Part shown: positions 1-13,749 of the stretch, in pieces
Position numbering within the stretch: position 1 is the first letter of the stretch
Layout of the letters: the number at the start of each line of letters is the position of its first letter
Assembly: GCF_019703515.2 (NCBI RefSeq)
Contig: NC_059349.1
Location: 25,082,744-25,146,743, forward strand
Length of the DNA stretch: 64,000 nucleotides
Direction: 5' to 3'
DNA from: Myxocyprinus asiaticus
Taxonomy: Eukaryota; Chordata; Actinopteri; Cypriniformes; Catostomidae
The notes under the pieces: model-generated
Told to the model about the DNA's origin: nothing
Seen by the model: the letters and a program-made list of their open reading frames with translations, nothing else
Database searches by the model: none
Position numbers and translations under genes: made by a program

Positions 1-2084
1 TCAACTCAACCCTAACTCCTCTCTCTCCAGCATGCTCCAGATACTGAGATCAGATTTCTCCATGAAAAGTAGACTAAGAGGAACCGCACTATGTCCAGCA
101 ATATGAACCCTCTCTATCAGATCACTGTAAGCAAGAAAGGCCCTGTAGGGTGCAAGTGAGCCTTAATAGTTGTTAAACACCACGTGTTCCATTACAACGA
201 CCTTCCTTTGCACACAACAGATAGCCTGTATACCTCTACCTTCCCCTAACATGGGGCTACCAAGTGCGACACCGCAGAAATAGAAACCAAGCAATAAACA
301 AAACATTCTGTCATTCGTGAGTTGTTGCAGTTGTGGCTGGTTAGGACGAAAACTCTGATTTACATGGAAGAGATACTTTTTTTTGCTAGTCACCTTATGG
401 CGTCGCATAGAATGATGGACATCTCATTCATAGGGGCCTGTTGAACCACAACACAAAGTCTTTCTTCACTTGTTTACAGAACCTGACTGGTATATGAATA
501 TGAAGCTAATAAAATGTCTCCCACTGTCCATTTCCCAAATTTCTGTAGAACAATTTTTCTAATCAAATAAGGAGTGCTCCTCCTTTGGGGAGTCAGTCTG
601 CACTCCCTTCAAATCCATAGTCAAGGAGAGTGAATTCCACTGCGCTGACGTACGCTTTTACTTTCTCAGTCTTTTATACAGAAATTCTATATTATTTTGA
701 GCTTAGTAAGAGGCTAAGTGTAATGTCTCAGGAGAAAAGCATAAGAAGGGAAGGGGCTCATAGACCTGGATTACTGTTTGAAATGCTAATTTCAAGGTTC
801 GAACTGGAGAATGAAAGATATTTGACATGATTTATAACATCTGTCTTTGCTAATAATTTAACTAACTGAATAAATAAGGCAATTCTATGGTGAAAAATGT
901 CACATGTACAAGAAAACAGTGTTCCCATCAGCTCATATAATTAAAAACAGTTGAGTGGGCCCTGCTTTGGAATAACCTTGACATATAATTTGAAACAAAC
1001 TCCTGATAAATCAGCGTGGTCTTTGCCAAATCGTGGGTATCATCTAAGTGTACTAAGAACTGTGCAGCCTTGTGAAAAGCTCCTTGGTTCATCTTTAAGA
1101 GCTGTAGTTTACAGCTCAGGGAATAAAAAAAGAGAACATATGTTTCTTAAAGATGTTGCTAGCAATGGGCTAATGATTACTTCCAGCAGGACTAGCAAAG
1201 CCTGCTAGGCTAATTACATCTGATAAAATCAATCCAGCTTTGCCTTGCTTTTGTCCATGCTTTCGCTTGGCCTGGCTTTAAACTTTCAAATAAGAGAGCA
1301 CACCTTCAACAAAAGATGTTATCAGTGTTCTAATAATTGTACATTTTGGTATTTTTGAATTTGTGAGTAAAGCTTGATTTATCACCAACAAAAAAGTGCT
1401 GTGGCAGTACCATGATACCAGTGGTGACTTTTGCTTTTCAAGAGTGGGGAAGCATAGACTATTGTTTTTGGTGTCTGAAATGTTGCCTCCGGAATGCTGC
1501 TCAAACTACAACTGAAACAGTCAAATTTATAAAAAATTCCTAAGCTCAAAACAATTATAAGTGGCAATAGGCAAAATATCCTATTATGAAAGTTGAAATA
1601 AGGTGCTATGTCAGATTGCAAAAAACTGAACAGGTGCTCTAAGCTAAGTCACGCCCATTTGAGAGCTCAACCAACCATCATATAGAGAAGCCAGGCTTCC
1701 AGACGGGACAAAAATACATTGTTTAAAAGCCCAATGTACAATAAGCAATGAGATGCTTTTTCAATGCAAATAGCGCTTACGAAGCTCACAAAGACTCTCA
1801 GAGAAGCACAACATCTGGGCAGAAGCGAAATGACTTTTTTTGGAGCCTCTTGTCCAATCAACATTGATCTTTTGTACCATTGATTTGAATAGTACAGATA
1901 TTTTCATTAGACTCCCACTTCCTTAGACTTCCACAGATATATTACATTTAGAAAGAATGGATTACATTACTTCATCAAACAGCACGATTGTGATGTGCAG
2001 TATTTTACACTTTAATTTGCTAAAATATTGAAATAGAGTAATTTATATTTTTTATTGACAATTTGAACATATATTTATCTCTTC

Positions 2085-2325
2085 ATTGCCACATTTCCCA
2101 TGTAGTCTTAAAGCAATCGCCACTGCATGGTACAGTGATGGTATCAGATTGTGATACCATGGTACTTTAATATACAGTATATTATGATACTGAATGATTA
2201 CCATATTCTTGTACCATAGTACGTGGGTACATGTAAAGCTGTTAAATATACTACCATGGTGCATGTCCAAAAAACATGGTAATACTATGGTACATATCCA
2301 AAAAGCAATGTAATACCGGGTACTC
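2085..2325. repeat. Cluster of TACCATGGTA-type palindromes
   Basis: Several short near-palindromes built on ACCATGGT or ATACCATGGTAC recur in about 240 bp. A similar patch flanks the hAT element at 10.9-12.6 kb (12652-12890). This looks like one end of an old fold-back DNA transposon family. The family name and boundaries are not resolved. Confidence 0.4.
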
Positions 2326-2550
2326 TTTTGTAAGCGATGTTTCTATCCATTACAAAAACATCTAAGTGTTATCCTTCTTCCACACCCAACAGTGTACAGA
2401 CAACTTTCTATAGAGAGGTATTACTTATGACATTAAATTAGATATGATGGTTTAATGGCCAGCTGCGCAAGTCTTCATATGCATTTTGTTGCATACTAAT
2501 ACCAAATAGAATTATGCAACTCATGATGTAAACCCTTTTTGGTTCAGTGT

Positions 2551-2996
2551 ACACTCACTGAGCACTTTATTAGGAACACCTGTACATGTACTTATTCATG
2601 CAATTATCTAATCAGCCAATCGTGTGGCAGCAGTGCAATGCATAAAATCATGCAGATACAGGTCAGTTGGTGCCAGACGGGCTGGTTTGAGTATTTCTGT
2701 AACTGCTGATCTTCTGGGATTTTCAAGCACAACAGTCCAGTCTCTAGAGTTTACTTACAGTTCTGCAGACGGAAATGCCTTGTTGATGAGAGAGATCAAC
2801 GGGAATTGCCAGACTGGTTCAAACTGTCAGAAAAGCTATGGTAACTCAGATAACCACTCTGTAAAATTGTAGTGAGCGAAATAGCATCTCAGAATGCATA
2901 ACACATCAAACCTTGAGGCGGATGGGCTACAACAGCAGAAGACCACGTAAGGCACTTTATTAGGACCATAATGTTCCAAATAAAGTGCTCTGTGAA
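2551..2996. mobile_element. Tc1/mariner-type MITE
   Basis: The left end CACTCACTGAGCACTTTATT and the right end, near 2968-2996 and containing AATAAAGTGCTCTGTGAATG, are imperfect inverted repeats. The interior resembles a decayed Tc1-like transposase gene: one frame still reads VGARRAGLSISVTADLLGFS, a helix-turn-helix-like stretch, then breaks. It lies within fbxl7 intron 2. A shorter fragment of the same family is at 60781-61005. Confidence 0.75.
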
Positions 2997-4747
2997 TGTA
3001 GATCAGTTGGGGTCAACTGCTACATTCCAGTTATATAAACCAATCTGCTTTGAAAAATTGTAATTGTAAAAATTGTACTGCTCACTGTACATTTAATCAT
3101 GCTTGGAAGCAAAGCAAAGGGCATTGGCTAAACAAAAGCTAAACACCAGTATAGGAGATGCTGATGTCAAAAATCTTATTTAAAGTGCATCAGAGGAATT
3201 TTGTCAGGTAGTTTATAGTTTTAAACTGCAACAGGCCTTTACAACATTGAAAATTTCAAGCTGACATATGCTTCAACTCTGCAATAAAAACACACCACAG
3301 CCTAAGCAACAAGGCTTACACTCCTCTGGGGTTATCAGTGAGGAAATGCTGGTAGGAAAGGCCTCTCTCTCAGAACAATGCTATCTGACAGCTCTGATGT
3401 TACACTGCCCACTTCTGCTCAGTCAAACATCTCCAGGTACTGTATAACCAACAGTGGCAAGTTTGGCATTCTGTTTTATACTTGGTTAGGACAGATGACT
3501 CACCTCGGAGCAAATGAGTGGCTGCACTTTTCCATCCCAGGAGTGGCAAACAATGAGCAGCCAAACATGCACATTAAAATGAAATAACTCAGGACACAAA
3601 AACCCCTTTTTTAGCACTCATCTAAAAAAGGATTTCCAAGTTTGTCCACAATACATTTCATTGGCTGCCCTTGCAAACATGTGGAGACAAAATGACCACC
3701 CACAACTGATGTGGTTTTAGCTTCTTGCTTTGAATAAACTGAAAGTTTGCTAATTAGGTTCTTACCATTTATTTTTACACTGTAAAAGCGGTAACCTCCC
3801 ATTTTTAACTTAAGGAGCTATTTCTACCTGATCTAACCCTTAAATGAGTTTTGTTGGTGTAACCTAATGTACAGACCTTTTTCACAGACTGTGATAACGC
3901 GTTTCTGCTTTATTTATCAGCGTAAATCTAAAAGAAAAATTATGTTATACATTTTTTAAATATTAAGTGTAAATTTATAATTTTATGCTTTGTGATATAT
4001 TTCCCTGGGATTCATTTAAAAAAATTAATTACCGCAGCTGTGAGGGGGTTTCTATTAAAGCTGCTGAGTGACAGTAAATTTAGCATCTTCTCCCATTTTA
4101 CTGTCTTAATCCACTGCTCTCCATTTTTTTCCTCTTCTTGAAAGTCATTCAAACTTAAGAGTGGATTTTTACTTTTGGCCTTGGAGCAATTGGGTAAGTG
4201 AAAATAATATTTGCTGTTATCTCCCATTCACTCCCTGTGAACCCTGCAAACGTTTACTTCCACGTTCAAAAACCTGGAGTGTGAAAAAGGTCTATTAAGA
4301 TTGATTCAGTGATGTAAAATAATATTTGTGACTTGAATTAAACCAGTTAATTTAGAGGTTACAACTTGAAGCACATTTTTAGGTAAAAATTTTTTTTTTT
4401 GAGTATACCTTTTTCTATGATGTTGTAAATTTGCCATGTGTAATGTGACATTTAAACATGAATAGTTACTAGAACCATGTAGGCTTTTCCAACCTGTTGC
4501 ATAGATGGTGATTTGTTGTTTGCTGTTTGTTTTTTGCTTTTTGTCATAACAGGCAAGGAAAATCACCAAAGCAGTCTCTTGCTGCAAACTAGAGCTCACA
4601 ATGGCCGATCACAGATTTTCTTGCTCATTACAGAGCCATAGAATTAGTGGCTTCTACCTCACAACAGTTAAGCAGTGGTGACAACAGCTTAAAGAAGAAT
4701 GTCTTCCCCTCTGCTGTGTTAAGGAGGAGCTGGTGTAAATCAAAGCC

Positions 4748-4990
4748 ACAGAGGCAGTCATTAGCTGCATTTCCATTGTTGGGCCAATTGAAGGCGTGCT
4801 AGTGCGTACCACTTCTGGGGATTAATCGTGCCTCCTCTGGGCTTATTTGGGGACAACGGCCAATGGCCTTTGGGCCGCCGATTAACCTTGGGCCAAAGAA
4901 GGCCAACTGGTGATTGAGGCGCGGTCAATGTCAAAGGCGGAGTTTAGCGAGACACTCGTGTTGCATTTCATTTAAGTCGGATGTGGGATA
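4748..4990. mobile_element. Possible MITE fragment
   Basis: A locally GC-rich block begins GCTGCATTTCCATTGTTGGG in an otherwise AT-rich intron and contains repeated GGCCAA and TTGGGCC motifs in both orientations. It resembles ends of fish hAT-type MITEs, but I see no clear target duplication. Confidence 0.3.
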
Positions 4991-6765
4991 TTCCTACTTC
5001 AATTCTCTGAACTCCAACCTTAAAGGAATTCCATTGCCAGATGCTTGGAAAATGACATTTAATCAATCAAAACTGCAACACTCCCGTTAGCATAACAGGG
5101 TTTTTACTATTTCCTAGCAACTCAACTGATAAACAATGCTGCTATGTTAGCATTTGTGCTACAGGTGTACGATCATCAAAAGAGAGTTTAATTTACTGTG
5201 TTTTGTACACCAGTCTCTGCAAACATTTTTTAAACAAGCTTTAATATCTTGTAATGTAGGAACTTTGACTCATTGATCGATATCATTTAATAATAGTGAA
5301 TGTTTATCACTAACTTTGTCCATCTCTGGGTACCGACATATGTGACGTCACACACCTGCATTTCAGCAAAAAAAAATTGCGGAAACATTACAAATCCGTT
5401 AAGATGCACAATGGACAAAGCAATGCCCAAAAGAAGAACTTTCCATGGTTTGAGATCATGGGCGGTGTGCTGGGACATCGTCCTGCTGTTAGTGGAAAGA
5501 CCACTCGGGACACCATGGCAGTTGAAGTCGGTCAGTTGTCAACGTTAAATTATCTTTTGGGCTCACCACTCTGACATTACTGTGGACAGGCTGAGGAGAG
5601 AAGGGCTGCAGGGCTGGATATACTGCAGGCCGCAACCACGCACACACACCACAAGTTGGCTCTGAGGATGCACTCACTAGAGAGAAACCCTCTACACTAC
5701 ACACGCTATACACCCCCTTCATGTCTACCTCACGTTCCCATCCAAGTCCACATACAGCAGACAGCCTTTGTTGTTTTTGGAGATTTCTTTTTACTCAGTT
5801 TACTCTTTTTACTAATTTAAGAGTTTGTTGGAATCGTGAGGGTTGGTATGGTTTTGCTCTTCTCTGATCAAGCATACCTAGAGTAAACAAATCAAAAAGC
5901 TATATTTTAAACTAAGGTACATACAGCACTGGCCACACAGTGCAGCTATTTGCACCCCAATAGTCTAGTGCCAGACAAACCTATAACAAAATGCAAATAG
6001 TATTGTCGGAATCATTGAGGATAGAGCAGGTGCTCCGTTATTTTGCACACTGGCGCTTAAAAAATGTGCTTCATGTGCTTTCATGTGATAATATGTAAAT
6101 TAAAAAATTTTATTCGTAATAATTGAAAAAACCTGAATACTAGTTTACACCAACATAACTAATTTTAAGAGTTAGATCAAGTATAGAAATAGCTCCTGAA
6201 TGTAACAATTGGAGGTTACCACTTGCTACAGTGTAATAGTAGGCCCTATATGTTACTAGACAAAATACAAATAGCATATGTTATAATTATACTATTATAA
6301 TAGTATGTTATTATACTATATATAATATACTACACCAGGGTGCAAATAGCATCCATCTATTTTTAATTAGACACTTTGAGAAAGTCCTTAAAGAAAAATG
6401 CATCCACCATGTTTATAAGCCTGAAATGAAACCAAGCTACATCACAAGATCCATTTGTCTTCTTATTTTCCCTCACATTCACACAATTCACCCCCAAAAA
6501 ACCCTCAGTTACACACTCAGTTTCTAACCCCCTAAGCACACTCTGAACACCACTATAGATTTGGACCACATTTTCTTTTCTGAGAGAAGACTTGATTGTG
6601 AAAAAGAGAAAATGTATGTAAAAGAAACAATGTTATTAGCTGTGTTTCTGTTGGCCAGTTTATTGTAAGCTTTTATTGTTGAGAAACAATCAACAAGTCA
6701 AAAGGAGCAAAACAAGAAAAATTTAAGGTTAGCTAGTAATGGTTAATGAGGAACATATGCCCTAC

Positions 6766-6855
6766 CTTCACTGGTAGCTGCATTCTTTGGAGCTTTGGTC
6801 GATGTCTGATCCGTACTTGAACTCAGGTCGGAGGAAATACTGGAACTACCTTTCC
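6766..6855 (-). CDS. fbxl7: fbxl7 coding exon 2
   Basis: Minus-strand exon of 90 nt bounded by an acceptor (TTTTAG, plus strand 6856-6861) and a donor (GTAGGG, plus strand 6760-6765). Joined in phase 1 to exon 1 it reads GKGSSSISSDLSSSTDQTST followed by KAPKNAATSE. That is the Ser/Thr-rich low-complexity N-terminus of FBXL7, the F-box and leucine-rich-repeat substrate receptor of an SCF ubiquitin ligase. Human FBXL7 has nearly the same stretch. The F-box and LRR domains are encoded further left, outside the window. Identity rests on the match of the two exons together and on correct splice phase. Confidence 0.9.
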
Positions 6856-8047
6856 CTAAAATCACAAAGAATACCTCAGGACACATCAGGACACCCAGTG
6901 AAAAAACAAAACCAGAGAATCAATATATTAGCCTCAAAATGAGTAAATCAAAGAAAGCAAAATAAATAGATTAATACAAAGGGTCATGCAATCATCAAAA
7001 CTAATCTTATAGTTTGCCATCCCTGTGTATATGGTGCTCACAATACACAAATCTCTCATACTTACATCTGTCAAGAATGGATGAATTTTAAAAAATTGGC
7101 TGTGTGATTATGTTTAAAAAAGATTTGTCAACAGAACACACAAAATCTTACAATAAATGCCAAACATTCTTTTTCTATCCACCACAAACTTCGACTAACA
7201 AACCAGATGCCTCTCACAGATACTCCCAGATGGCAGGGACAAGGAAGTACTCTTAACCAATCACACCACAGAAAAACAGTGCCCAAAGAAAACTTAAGCA
7301 ACCCTGCTCAATCTGACCTGAACCGAGTGTGCACGTTAGAGACACTTGAGACTGCTGACACTTATTCATATTAAAAGGCTAAATATGAAATACAGTCAGG
7401 GTTGATATAATAACTACTAGAAAAATATGTCAAAACAGCCCATTAGCAATGGTGAAAATGATTGGACTACAACATGAGAACACTGCTTTACAATCACTGA
7501 AAAATTACAAATTCAAAATTAAGAATGACATATTAGTAAACATAAAAATCATGCATTGGTGTGAAATTTTCCTAAACACTTCTGTTGCAATGGCACTTCA
7601 GATCGTCAGGTCACATATGAGGCATGTTTACAGGCTCGATGAAAGAGCAAACATAAGCAGTGTTCACATAAGCCTGTATTTTACCATAAATGGTCGGACA
7701 CAGGGAGCTTCCACATGCTGAGCAAAAAAATGTGTTTTGCTCTGTAAACAAACCTGTTTTCCACTAAATAGTCTAACGGTGATATCACTACAGGCAAAGT
7801 TTTTGAAATTATCACTGAAATCAGCGAGCCAGAGTGGAATTTGCTAAGACACTGACCTCGAATGGGACGTCTGATTACATCACAAGCATTGTTTATTGTT
7901 CATTGTCTCTGAAGAATGTGCTTTACTGCTGATGAGATTAATTGGCTAAACAAACATTACATAGGTTGAGTTCTACAATGCAAGTTACATAGATGTTCTA
8001 CATTAGACCTAAACATTTTAGGCCTAAGACTTTTATGATTATGGTGA

Positions 8048-8049
<2 letters not shown>

Positions 8050-8081
<32 letters not shown>
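8050..8081. repeat. (TA)n microsatellite
   Basis: An uninterrupted TA dinucleotide run of about 32 bp inside fbxl7 intron 1. Confidence 0.95.
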
Positions 8082-8084
<3 letters not shown>

Positions 8085-9714
8085 AATGTTGGATTGAAAA
8101 AGAATATACCGCAGTTGTGCATTGCCTACTTTGTAGTTCCATTAGTGTTTTAAGAGAGAAGACTATATAGTGTCAAAATTACATAGAACCAACACAATAA
8201 GCATTTTAAGGGTTTGCATTTTTAGTTTATTTCTGTCATAAGTTACTCTAAATGAGGTCATTTGACTGGTTCCCTTTGGAAAGTTCACTTAGTTGAATCT
8301 AAAAGTTATAGTGGCACTGGAACAGATCAAGGACATCCTGATTCTATTGAGGAAGAAAATTTAAGATGGGAAAATACGTGATCACTTCATGTAGTTGCCA
8401 AATTAAACATGAACAAACAATTGTTTTAGTAGATCCATGGAAGATGCACTAAAAGCTTATGGTTTGTTTATTTGTCAAACAAATGCAGGGAAGAAAGACT
8501 GGTACTCTGTGAAATCACCTCTTAAGTCAAACAATTGAATAAACACTACTAAGTCCTTTACTGTATTTAAGGCACTGAAACACCACATTACATAGAAAAG
8601 TACACATTTTAAATGTGTTGGCTTGCTTTCAAACTGCAGTTTTGTTGTTTTTTATGTGGTGCATTTGAGTGCATCTTAGAAAGCTGACATCACTGTTTAC
8701 CAAGATGAGCTGGGTAAAGAATACAGTATGCAATTAAATAAATCAAGTAGGATCCTATATGCAAACTCAGCAGTATACATAATTGATTAAATAGACAATC
8801 AGTAAACAAAATCAACCTTGTAAGGCCCTCAATGGCAAGAGATAACAGCATGTACTGCAATAGATGGTGATATGTGAAATATGTAAATATGCCACAGTTG
8901 CATTTGGAAAGTTCTTGGTTTTCTCACTGAATGCCAGTCTTAAGGGCAGGCCAAACCTTGACCATCCAGAGAAGGTCTAGTGTGTACTAGTACACCACAA
9001 GTCTCTCACACAGCCAAGAACTCACTCTGTGAAACTGAAGTCTCTTGCATGAGAGCTCATGGTTAATAGAATATGATCAGTGGCAACATTTAGCGTCCAC
9101 TTTTTCAATGGGCAATCTCTGCACTGGCCATGAATCACTTTATACATAAATATATGTTGGGAAAAATGCAGAAATTCGCCCTTGAGCTAAGATGATAGTA
9201 TGTGTTAGGCCTAGAATCCCAGTTTATTAAAGTGCATACACCCTCTATTGACAGTTACTTCAGTAAAACAAGTAAGTTTGCACTGTGCACTCTGATGTTG
9301 GCACACAGTTGTTTTTTATTAGCTCCAAACCCAAAACATTTAAGTTCATACAGCTACTTTCTTTTTTTCTTTTTTCTTTTTTGAACACAGTAACAAAACC
9401 AGAAGGTTAACAGAGAAGTATATCAGTCCTTACGTTTGTATTTAAATTCCAGACACAACCCTTATATTGTGTTCCAGTCAAAACTGACGATTAACATTTA
9501 TTTTCTGAAAACTGTCGTTTATTTCATCCAGTTGGAATAATATTCCATGACTTTGTTCACACATGTCATCTGAACACAAAAATTGTTATTAGATCATTTT
9601 CATAAAATTGTATTGGTTTTATTTCACTTTGTTTCATCTGTGGTGTTCCCGGTCTGAAGTGACCGGCCATTGGAAATTAATTAATTAATTTTCTTTATTC
9701 ATCACACATTTGCA

Positions 9715-9918
9715 CATATACAGTGAAATTCTTCTTTTTCACATATCCCAGCTAGGCTGGGGTCAGAGTGCAGGGTCAGCCATGATACGGCACCCCTGGA
9801 GCAGATAGTGTCAAGGGCCTTGCTCAAGGGCCCAACAGTGGCATCTTGGCAGTGCTGGGGCTTGAACCCCCGACCTTCTGATCAGTAACCCAGAGCCTTA
9901 ACCGCTGAGCTACCACTC
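9715..9918 (-). mobile_element. tRNA-derived SINE
   Basis: On the minus strand the 5' end reads as a tRNA-like head. The pol III A box (TAGCTCAGCGGTTAAGG type) is at about 9898-9914 and the B box GGTTCAAGCC is at 9859-9868. It is followed by the shared fish SINE body containing GGGCCCTTGAGCAAGGCC and a tail near GAAAAAGAAGAATTTCACTG. A second, head-less copy is at 23170-23346. Confidence 0.85.
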
Positions 9919-10912
9919 AGATTAGATTAGACTACAAATTACAGAAATATTAAGTGTTCTGGAGCATCCCAGTCCTTTAGATGAGTACATATGTTGATGT
10001 GTGTTTGCACACACAAAGTCCTCGGACATGTGCGTGCACACAAACACACATCCACATCCACATGTGTGTTGAGCACCCTTTTGTGCATCATCTTTCCATG
10101 TACACACTTTGAGGAATATTTCAAGGATATTTCAAGATCTACTTATCATATGTTGTGTTTAGGCTTGTTTGAACTGGGATAGTCTGCTATAAGTTATGAT
10201 ATGTTATCGTCTATGCCATATGTATGTTTCAGGAATAAGGAAAAATGCAACAAAAAGATACTCCTGTTTATTATGTCTATGTGTTGTCAGTGGGACTTTC
10301 ATACACTAATACTCACTGCAGTTTTGTCCTCTGAGTGCTCATTGCATTTAACTAATTGAGACCTTTCCAACGATATATAACACATGGCTATCTCAACTTT
10401 TCTACCAACTCTGAATATAATTGTTGTGATAAGAAAATTGCTAATTATGAGAACAGTTCTAATTTGTCAGCAAATTAAAAAGCATTATTTAACAATTGGT
10501 AGGATCAGCTTAATGCATTGTAAAGTCCAGATTCTAAGCTTTAAAATGACACCTATTTTGTTTAGATCAAACACGTGGTTAATAATTTATTACATAATTA
10601 TTATTATTTAAAAAAAAAAAAAAAATCTGCAGGGATTGTATGGGATGAATATAGAATCAAGATTATTCACAAATGTGTAAACACTTATCCATCAATTTGA
10701 TAAATGTCATACATGCATCTTACTATCCACTAAATTTCTCACGGTTTGGTTTGTATCGTGGTTTTAGGGTCACAGTTTTGGTACGGCTCAGTATTTGCCA
10801 TGTTCAGAATTTTATTTATTTTTTTCTGCCAAATCCAAAGTAAGAATACTCTATTTGGTAACAAACACTTCAACAGGTTTTCCCTTAATAAAAATCATTG
10901 TTTTACAGTAAC

Positions 10913-12160
10913 TAGGGCTGCCCCCGACCAAAGATTTTCCTAGTCGACTAGTAGGAGTTAATTTAAGCCTTAGTCGACTAGTTGCATGTTTATGATATTA
11001 ATTTAATTACTTGAATATATTTTTTGTGGGGCATCAGAAAATGGTTTGAGTTCCAGGGCTGAGAAAGAATGTTATAAGTAACATTGCTAACACTGTTCTA
11101 CATTACAGAGAAATAGTAAACTTTAATAATGAGAATTTAAAATATACATTTCACAAGCGCACACAAAGCGAGCCGCAGCGACACCGGCAAAAGCTGTAAT
11201 GATCCTGAATGTGTCGGAAAAACCAGCAAGGAGACTGTCTGAACATTTTGTTAATTTATATAGAGAAATGCACATTAGGGTTGTGCCAACAGATGATGAT
11301 CTCGGGGATTGATGATGGTCAGAGTGATCGCCAATAGCTGATGCCTTTGACAATGTTAAGACGATATTTGGCTCATATTATTATTATTGTTATTAGGCTA
11401 TTATTATCAAATTAATATTACAAATAATTTGCCCGTAGACACACAGACACGTGCTTGAAGAAACACTTTATTATATTATTAAGAACAAATGACAGAAAAG
11501 CCATCTATGTGCATGTATGACGTGCTGATACGGAGGCGTGCAGTCTCATGGAACACGTGTACGTAAAAGGTTCTCACTCTTTCTTTGTTTCTGTCTTCTG
11601 ATTTATTTATTTATTTTGCAAGAACAGTATGGTCTATGAGTGCTGCAAATGACCTCAGACATCTCAGCTCTGGAGGTGCTTTGAGTTCAGTTCACTTTAT
11701 TTCCACAGAGCAGTTCATTGTGACCACAACTCTGCTGCCTATACATCTGATATTAAAACATAAAAAAATACAAAAACACATTCACCTCAAACCATGATTT
11801 ATATTTCAGTGATTATTATCATCATTATAATTATTCTTTATATATTTATAATTGTTTTTATGTCTTCATTTGTGTAAGTAATTTTCCGCCATTATGATGT
11901 TAAGACGGATTCTTGCCTGACGGTAAATGGAAAGTATATATATATATATATATATTATTCTTTTATCACTTCATTATTTTAATTGCTTTTCTGTTTCGTT
12001 TGGAGTGCAATTTGAATTTAGAAATGTATTTTATTTAAGTTTTTCGTTTTTTAAATAAATTAATTTAATTTTCAATGCAAAATCACTAAATCAAGAATAT
12101 TCACCATTCCCTCAGCCCAGGATTTGCCGATGTAATTGGATATTGCAATATATATATATA

Positions 12161-12195
<35 letters not shown>

Positions 12196-12643
12196 TGAAG
12201 GAGGGAACAAAACTAATTTATTCAAACACACATATTTTCCTGGATAACGAAATACCCGACCGGTAGAGAATGCACAGATGAAGTAGGTTCTTTGCCAGAG
12301 AGATGTTGACAACTGTTGTAAAAACATCTTTCAAGAAGTTGAACAATGCACATTTTAATTGCACGTATTTTTTTCCAGTTTCATTTGAATTTTATTTAAA
12401 ATAAATAAAAAATAAAGTTCTAAGTTTGAAATCAAGGTGTTTTGCTTTATTGTGTAAGTTTAACCCTAACCCTGCTTAATGAAAATTACCCCATAGTACC
12501 ACCTAGTGTCCAACCGGCGGTAATACCGGCGTTCGTTGGTTTCCTGTGGAGTTTTTTCTACGACCAATCGACCAATCAAAACTTGGTCGACCAAGACTCT
12601 TCTAATCCACTAACGTTTGGTTGACTATCAGGGGGCAGCCCTA
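10913..12643. mobile_element. Non-autonomous hAT transposon with intact TSD
   Basis: The ends TAGGGCTGCCCCC and GGGGGCAGCCCTA are perfect inverted repeats. They are flanked on both sides by the same 8-bp sequence ACAGTAAC (10905-10912 and 12644-12651), the target duplication size of hAT elements. The subterminal regions carry repeated TAGTCGACTAG and TTGGTCGACC motifs. No transposase ORF is left in the 1.73 kb; the interior is AT-rich with two TA runs. It lies in fbxl7 intron 1. Confidence 0.93.
12140..12193. repeat. (TA)n microsatellite inside hAT element
   Basis: Interrupted TA dinucleotide tract inside the hAT element. A shorter run is at about 11936-11955. Confidence 0.85.
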
Positions 12644-12651
12644 ACAGTAAC

Positions 12652-12890
12652 CATAGTTTAACTATGGTATTTGTAGTAAAAACCTAGTAACCACAAAACC
12701 AACATGTTTACTGTCATGTTTACAATATATAGTATAATCATGGTTACTATATGGAAACTACAGTATTACTGTTGTAAAACCATGGTTAATTGTATCAAAA
12801 CCATGATTTCTGCAAAGAAAATCATGGTGTCAGCAGTCATGGTTACTACAATATTACAAGAGTAAAACCATGGTTAATTTTCATTAGAGT
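12652..12890. repeat. ACCATGGTT-rich palindromic repeat
   Basis: Multiple copies of ACCATGGTTA or TAACCATGGT in both orientations. The target duplication of the adjacent hAT element (ACAGTAACCAT) falls at its left edge, so the hAT appears to have jumped into this older repeat. Confidence 0.5.
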
Positions 12891-12929
12891 CTTTTAAAAA
12901 CTTTTCTCCAATTACTAAATCAACATTTT

Positions 12930-13739
12930 AACTTCATATCTGCACTATTACGCTACATGTGCTACATAAAATGCATTTCAAACTCCACTGCACATATATT
13001 CAATATTCGGAAGCTGTACATCACTGTAGAAGGAACTTTGCTATTAAAATGGATATGAGGGATGTTGTAATACGACTTGAGTGTTTTAATCATACGCAGA
13101 AATCACACCTCTTCGTAAGTGGAGTAGGGAAACATATAGTTGGCAATGAACACCCCAATAGCTTTATTTATTGTTTTATGCCTGTCCGAATTAGCACTGA
13201 GTGCCTGCTTAAAAACGAAAGGGAGTGTATGCAGTTTTGGCTCATCTGCGGCTCTGTGTGCACTGAACGCTTTCTTTCCCCAGTGATTTTGGCATAATTA
13301 CCAGCATACAGAACTCGCGTCGAGCGACGTCTGCAAACAGTACTTGTTTTGTTAAAGGTTTTTGACCATTGCTGTTGTAATTGACTGCAAAAAAAAAATG
13401 TGTCCAGACAGGAGACCTGAATAATGCAGGGGGCTTCTCTATCCGCGGCTCGTTTTCTCCACATGCCATTTTCAACTACACACAACACTTGCAGAACAGT
13501 GATGTCATCAAGTTGACCCACGTGAAACACAGGCGGAGCGTATCCATCTACAGATCGATTCAGGTGCATTAGCGGAGGTTGTAACTGTGCGTGTCTATTT
13601 GATGCTTTATTTTCTTCGCAAAACCTTGTGCTCCAGATGCGTCAATAAACTTGAAGTGAACCGCGGTGCCAATGCTTACCGAACCGTGGGTGGCGAACCG
13701 TACGGTTCGGTGTTTTACTGAGAACCGTTACACCCCTAC
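12930..13739. mobile_element. hAT transposon fragment, right end preserved
   Basis: The right terminus contains ACGGTTCGGTGTTTTACTG and ends GAACCGTTACACCCCTAC, with clustered GAACCGT and ACGGTTC motifs typical of a common fish hAT family. The matching left terminus, expected to begin with GGGGTGTAACGG, was not found, so the left boundary is a guess. ORFs of 112 and 133 residues in this block overlap on opposite strands and match nothing I recognise. Confidence 0.55.
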
Positions 13740-13749
13740 TACCCACAAA

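Larger units (their letters stand above)
1..6765 (-). other. fbxl7: fbxl7 intron 2 (partial)
   Basis: This is intron sequence downstream of fbxl7 coding exon 2 on the minus strand, running off the left edge. I see no host exon in it. It holds a palindrome-rich patch near 2085-2320, a Tc1-type MITE at 2551-2996, a GC-richer possible MITE at about 4748-4990, and otherwise AT-rich unique-looking DNA. Short ORFs on either strand show no recognisable domain. Confidence 0.75.

Noticed and set aside
13168..13569. 133-codon minus-strand ORF
   Set aside because: Overlaps other ORFs in an hAT fragment and matches no transposase motif.
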